From positions 4,216,001 to 4,280,000 of the forward strand of contig NZ_CP098325.1 in the NCBI RefSeq assembly GCF_023639785.1: a stretch of DNA of 64,000 bases, given 5' to 3'. Below are positions 60,552 to 64,000 of the stretch, piece by piece. The notes under the pieces were generated by a model that saw only the letters and a program-made list of their open reading frames with translations, had not been told where the DNA came from and searched no databases. Made by a program: the position numbers and the translations under genes. Every line of letters begins with the position of its first letter. Position 1 is the stretch's first letter. The stretch comes from Leclercia adecarboxylata. Lineage in GTDB: Bacteria; Pseudomonadota; Gammaproteobacteria; Enterobacterales; Enterobacteriaceae.

Positions 60552-60708
60552 AGTGCCTCCTGAGTTCCTCAAGACGCAGCAATGCCTCATCGGCGCTGAG
60601 CGTGACTAGCGGACTGTCGACACCTTCAAGACGGCGACTGGCCTGAAAATTCGCGTTTCGCTGTTGCTCCCAGAGACGGGATTTTTGCTTCTCAGTGAGT
60701 TTTTTCAC
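60541..60708 (-). CDS. yhfG: Fic partner/antitoxin-like small protein YhfG
   Basis: 55-residue protein starting at a [23 protein letters not shown].... It matches E. coli YhfG (FicA), the class I antitoxin-type partner of Fic. The inhibitory helix motif (S/T)xxxE is visible as SRLWE (residues 11-15), with Gln rather than Gly/Asn next. The strong GGGAGGTAACAG lies before the GTG. Its last 11 bases overlap fic, so the two are translationally coupled. Confidence 0.88.
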   Translation of the reverse strand: MKKLTEKQKSRLWEQQRNANFQASRRLEGVDSPLVTLSADEALLRLEELRRHYER

Positions 60709-60785
60709 CTGTTACCTCCCTGCTTGTGCCCGTGTTGCCACAAGTATAAGCAGCAAACTGCGGTTTCGCAGGGAGATACAGGCAA

Positions 60786-60806
60786 CGCGGGCAACGTCTG
60801 CCCGCG
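60786..60806 (-). terminator. Hairpin downstream of ppiA
   Basis: CGCGGGCA and TGCCCGCG form an 8-bp GC-rich stem with a five-base loop, 11 bases after the ppiA stop. There is no T run, so termination is uncertain. Confidence 0.4.
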
Positions 60807-60816
60807 CCAAAAGGGA

Positions 60817-61398
<582 letters not shown>

Positions 61399-61530
61399 TT
61401 AACAAAGCGCAGTAAAGAAAGCGAATGGCTTGATTCTAAAGAGCAGTATGAACGTAGGCCAGCCATTTACCTAATTTTACCAATTTGAAACAGATGTAAC
61501 CGCCGGGCAAATTCACGCCAGCGATATTAA

Positions 61531-61546
61531 CGTGATTCATATCACT
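61531..61546. promoter_or_regulatory. CRP-binding site candidate between ppiA and tsgA
   Basis: CGTGATTCATATCACT contains GTGA-N6-TCAC, eight of ten consensus bases of TGTGA-N6-TCACA, and lies 142 bases upstream of ppiA and 122 upstream of tsgA. Confidence 0.65.
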
Positions 61547-61667
61547 TATTTTTATGCAATTGATGAATAATTTATCTTAAAAGATTTAATTAGATCACAT
61601 TCGCGACTAAAATCTGGCCGCTCGCAGCGCAGTCAACGCGCTTTACATATCTATTCACAGGCCAGTC

Positions 61668-62852
61668 ATGACTAACAGCAACCGTATCAAGCTCACATGG
61701 ATCAGCTTCTTCTCCTACGCCCTCACCGGTGCGTTGGTAATTGTCACCGGGATGGTGATGGGAAATATCGCAGACTATTTCAACCTGCCCGTTTCCAGCA
61801 TGAGTAACACCTTTACTTTCCTTAACGCCGGGATCCTGATCTCCATTTTCCTTAACGCCTGGCTGATGGAAATCGTCCCGCTGAAAACCCAACTGCGTTT
61901 TGGCTTTGTGCTGATGGTGCTTGCCGTGGCGGGCCTGATGCTTAGCCACAGCATTGCCCTGTTCTCCGCCGCCATGTTTGTGCTGGGGCTGGTCAGCGGG
62001 ATCACCATGTCCATCGGGACCTTCCTCATTACCCATATGTATGAAGGCCGCCAGCGCGGCGCGCGACTGCTGTTCACCGACTCCTTCTTCAGCATGGCCG
62101 GGATGATCTTCCCGATGGTGGCCGCCGCGCTGCTGGCCCGCAGCATCGAGTGGTACTGGGTCTATGCCTGCATCGGTCTGGTCTACGTGGCGATCTTTAT
62201 TCTGACCTTCGGCTGCGACTTCCCGGTACTGGGTAAAAAAGCGCAGACCACCAGCGAACCGGTCGCGAAAGAAAAATGGGGTATTGGCGTGCTGTTCCTC
62301 TCCATCGCCGCCCTGTGCTACATCCTGGGCCAGCTGGGCTTTATCTCCTGGGTGCCAGAGTATGCGAAAGGTCTGGGCATGAGCCTGAATGATGCCGGTA
62401 AACTGGTGAGTGACTTCTGGATGTCATACATGTTCGGCATGTGGGCGTTCAGCTTTATCCTGCGCTTCTTCGATCTGCAGCGGATCCTCACCGTACTGGC
62501 CGGCGCCGCGACCGTGCTGATGTACCTGTTCATCAACGGTTCCCCGGAGCAGATGCCGTGGTTCATTCTGACGCTCGGCTTCTTCTCCAGCGCCATTTAC
62601 ACCTCGATCATCACCCTGGGTTCTTTGCAGACCAAAGTGGCTTCGCCGAAGCTGGTTAACTTCGTGCTGACCTGCGGCACTATCGGCACCATGCTGACCT
62701 TCGTGGTAACCGGCCCGATTGTGGCCCACAGCGGCCCGCTGGCGGCGTTACACACCGCTAACGGTCTCTATGCCGTGGTGTTTGTGATGTGTCTGGTGCT
62801 GGGCTTTGTGACCCGCCACCGCCAGCACAACGCGGCGGCAGCGGCTCACTAA
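61668..62852 (+). CDS. tsgA: MFS transporter TsgA
   Basis: Inner-membrane protein of the major facilitator superfamily (FHS-like), 394 residues with about 12 membrane helices, beginning [20 protein letters not shown]. Transport substrate unknown. The motif [20 protein letters not shown] lies after TM4. It is convergent with codA, only three bases separating the two stop codons. Confidence 0.94.
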   Translation: MTNSNRIKLTWISFFSYALTGALVIVTGMVMGNIADYFNLPVSSMSNTFTFLNAGILISIFLNAWLMEIVPLKTQLRFGFVLMVLAVAGLMLSHSIALFSAAMFVLGLVSGITMSIGTFLITHMYEGRQRGARLLFTDSFFSMAGMIFPMVAAALLARSIEWYWVYACIGLVYVAIFILTFGCDFPVLGKKAQTTSEPVAKEKWGIGVLFLSIAALCYILGQLGFISWVPEYAKGLGMSLNDAGKLVSDFWMSYMFGMWAFSFILRFFDLQRILTVLAGAATVLMYLFINGSPEQMPWFILTLGFFSSAIYTSIITLGSLQTKVASPKLVNFVLTCGTIGTMLTFVVTGPIVAHSGPLAALHTANGLYAVVFVMCLVLGFVTRHRQHNAAAAAH

Positions 62853-62855
62853 CCC

Positions 62856-64000
62856 TTAAGCCCCTTTGCGCTCGGTAAAGGGGCTGTTTCTGGTAAAGAA
62901 CACCTCTTCCCCGCCGCTGTCCATCTGTACCCAGGTCTGCGCCAGCTGGGTCGTCGCAATCACCCTGCCCTGACGAATCGACCAGCGCACCGGCACCTGG
63001 CAGCGCACCGCTTCAAAGCCGCTTTCCGCTGGCAGAATAATCAGATTCGCCGGGTTCCCCGTTTCGATACCGTAATCATTCAACCCAAAGGTGCGCGCGC
63101 TGTTGTGGGTGATCAGGTTAAGGCCGCTATCAATTTGCTGATAGCCCATCATCTGGCAGACATGCAGCCCCATATGCAGAACCTGCAGCATATTGCCGGT
63201 ACCCAGCGGATACCAGGGGTCAAACACGTCGTCATGGCCGAAGCAGACGTTAATCCCCGCCTCCAGTAACTCCTTCACCCGGGTGATGCCGCGCCGCTTT
63301 GGATAGTCATCAAAGCGCCCCTGCAGGTGGATATTCACCAGCGGATTGGCAACGAAGTTGATCCCGGAGAGCTTCAACAGACGAAACAGCCGTGAGGTAT
63401 AGGCGCCGTTATAGGAGTGCATTGCGGTGGTATGGCTGGCGGTAACGCGCGGGCCGATCCCCGCTTCATACGCCAGCGCGGCTACCGTTTCGACAAACCG
63501 CGACTGCTCGTCGTCGATCTCATCGCAGTGAATATCCAACGGGCGGTCATATTTCTTCGCCAGTTCAAAAGCGATATGCAGCGACTGCACGCCGTATTCC
63601 CGGGTGAACTCAAAATGCGGGATAGCGCCTACCACGTCGGCCCCCAGCCGTAGCGCCTCCTCCAGAAGCGCGGCTCCGTTGGGATAGGAGAGGATCCCCT
63701 CCTGCGGGAACGCGACGATTTGCAGCTCAACCCATGGCGCGACCTCCCGCTTAACGTCCAGCATCGCCCTGAGGGCGGTGAGAGTCGGGTCGGAGACATC
63801 AACATGAGTGCGCACAAACTGGATGCCGTTGGCGATCTGCCACTTCAGGGTTTTCCAGGCCCGGGCTTTAACATCCTCGTGGCTGAGCAGCGCCTTGCGC
63901 TCCGCCCATCGTTCAATGCCCTCAAACAGCGTCCCGGACTGATTCCAGCTCGGCTCCCCCGCGGTCTGGGTGGTATCCAGGTGGATATGCGGCTCGATAA
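62856..64000 (-). CDS. codA: Cytosine deaminase, 5' end beyond window
   Basis: Metal-dependent amidohydrolase converting cytosine to uracil and ammonia in pyrimidine salvage. The frame is open to the right edge (381 residues here), lacking only about the first 50-60. It enters at [20 protein letters not shown], which holds the two His metal ligands. Further ligands are His in [12 protein letters not shown] and Asp in [11 protein letters not shown], with [15 protein letters not shown] between them. It matches E. coli CodA closely. In E. coli K-12 codBA lies elsewhere and nirB follows tsgA, so the location is unusual. codB may lie upstream, outside the window. Confidence 0.94.
   Translation of the reverse strand, partial: IEPHIHLDTTQTAGEPSWNQSGTLFEGIERWAERKALLSHEDVKARAWKTLKWQIANGIQFVRTHVDVSDPTLTALRAMLDVKREVAPWVELQIVAFPQEGILSYPNGAALLEEALRLGADVVGAIPHFEFTREYGVQSLHIAFELAKKYDRPLDIHCDEIDDEQSRFVETVAALAYEAGIGPRVTASHTTAMHSYNGAYTSRLFRLLKLSGINFVANPLVNIHLQGRFDDYPKRRGITRVKELLEAGINVCFGHDDVFDPWYPLGTGNMLQVLHMGLHVCQMMGYQQIDSGLNLITHNSARTFGLNDYGIETGNPANLIILPAESGFEAVRCQVPVRWSIRQGRVIATTQLAQTWVQMDSGGEEVFFTRNSPFTERKGA
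62859..62892 (+). terminator. Possible tsgA terminator inside the codA 3' end
   Basis: AGCCCCTTT (62859-62867) pairs with AAAGGGGCT (62877-62885), followed by GTTTCTGG. With three bases between the genes, the hairpin lies wholly in the last codons of codA on the other strand. Confidence 0.5.

Overview
The window is a conserved housekeeping stretch of an enterobacterial chromosome. Gene order, operon structure, intergenic control sites and protein sequences follow the acrF-to-tsgA region of Escherichia coli almost gene for gene. The 16S gene and the lineage differences point to an Enterobacter/Lelliottia/Leclercia-like member of the Enterobacteriaceae. I cannot settle the genus from memory alone. 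I see no prophage, insertion sequence, CRISPR array or integron.

Layout. Bases 1-7.4 kb (+ strand) hold the 3' three quarters of an RND efflux pump (acrF), a small lipoprotein (yhdV) and a polar amino-acid ABC importer (yhdWXYZ) behind a good sigma-54 promoter match. From 7.4 to 13.1 kb, on the minus strand, lies a complete rrnD-type rRNA operon: P1, P2, 16S, tRNA-Ile, tRNA-Ala, 23S, 5S, tRNA-Thr, second 5S, terminator. From 13.2 to 23.6 kb come yrdA, the yrdB-aroE-tsaC-yrdD-smg-dprA cluster (minus), def-fmt-rsmB-trkA and mscL (plus), then arfA, zntR and yhdN (minus). From 23.6 to 37.5 kb are the alpha, spc and S10 ribosomal-protein operons (minus), with their promoters, S4 and L4 leader regions and terminators. 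From 37.7 to 43.6 kb are a short orphan prepilin peptidase, bacterioferritin and its ferredoxin, and the str operon (rpsL-rpsG-fusA-tufA).

From 43.6 to 54.9 kb are tusBCD, yheO, fkpA, slyX, slyD, yheV, the kefGB potassium efflux system, yheS, yheTU, prkB and yhfA. From 55 to 64 kb are crp, yhfK, argD, pabA, the fic/yhfG pair, ppiA, tsgA and the 3' part of codA, which runs off the right edge.

How the genes work together. Most of the window is translation: rRNA, tRNAs, 29 ribosomal proteins, EF-G, EF-Tu, tRNA modification (TusBCD, TsaC), initiator tRNA formylation and deformylation (Fmt, Def), 16S methylation (RsmB) and stalled-ribosome rescue (ArfA). SecY and the alpha subunit of RNA polymerase are co-expressed with ribosomal proteins.

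The most interesting local signals are: the sigma-54 promoter of yhdWXYZ; an arfA reading frame with its in-gene RNase III-type hairpin that runs on antisense into mscL; a minimal prepilin peptidase left where E. coli has a whole type II secretion operon; a Fic protein with a degraded catalytic motif next to its YhfG partner; codA where E. coli has nir genes; and two unequal 5S copies with a compensatory base-pair change. I did not find convincing evidence for a wholly new system.
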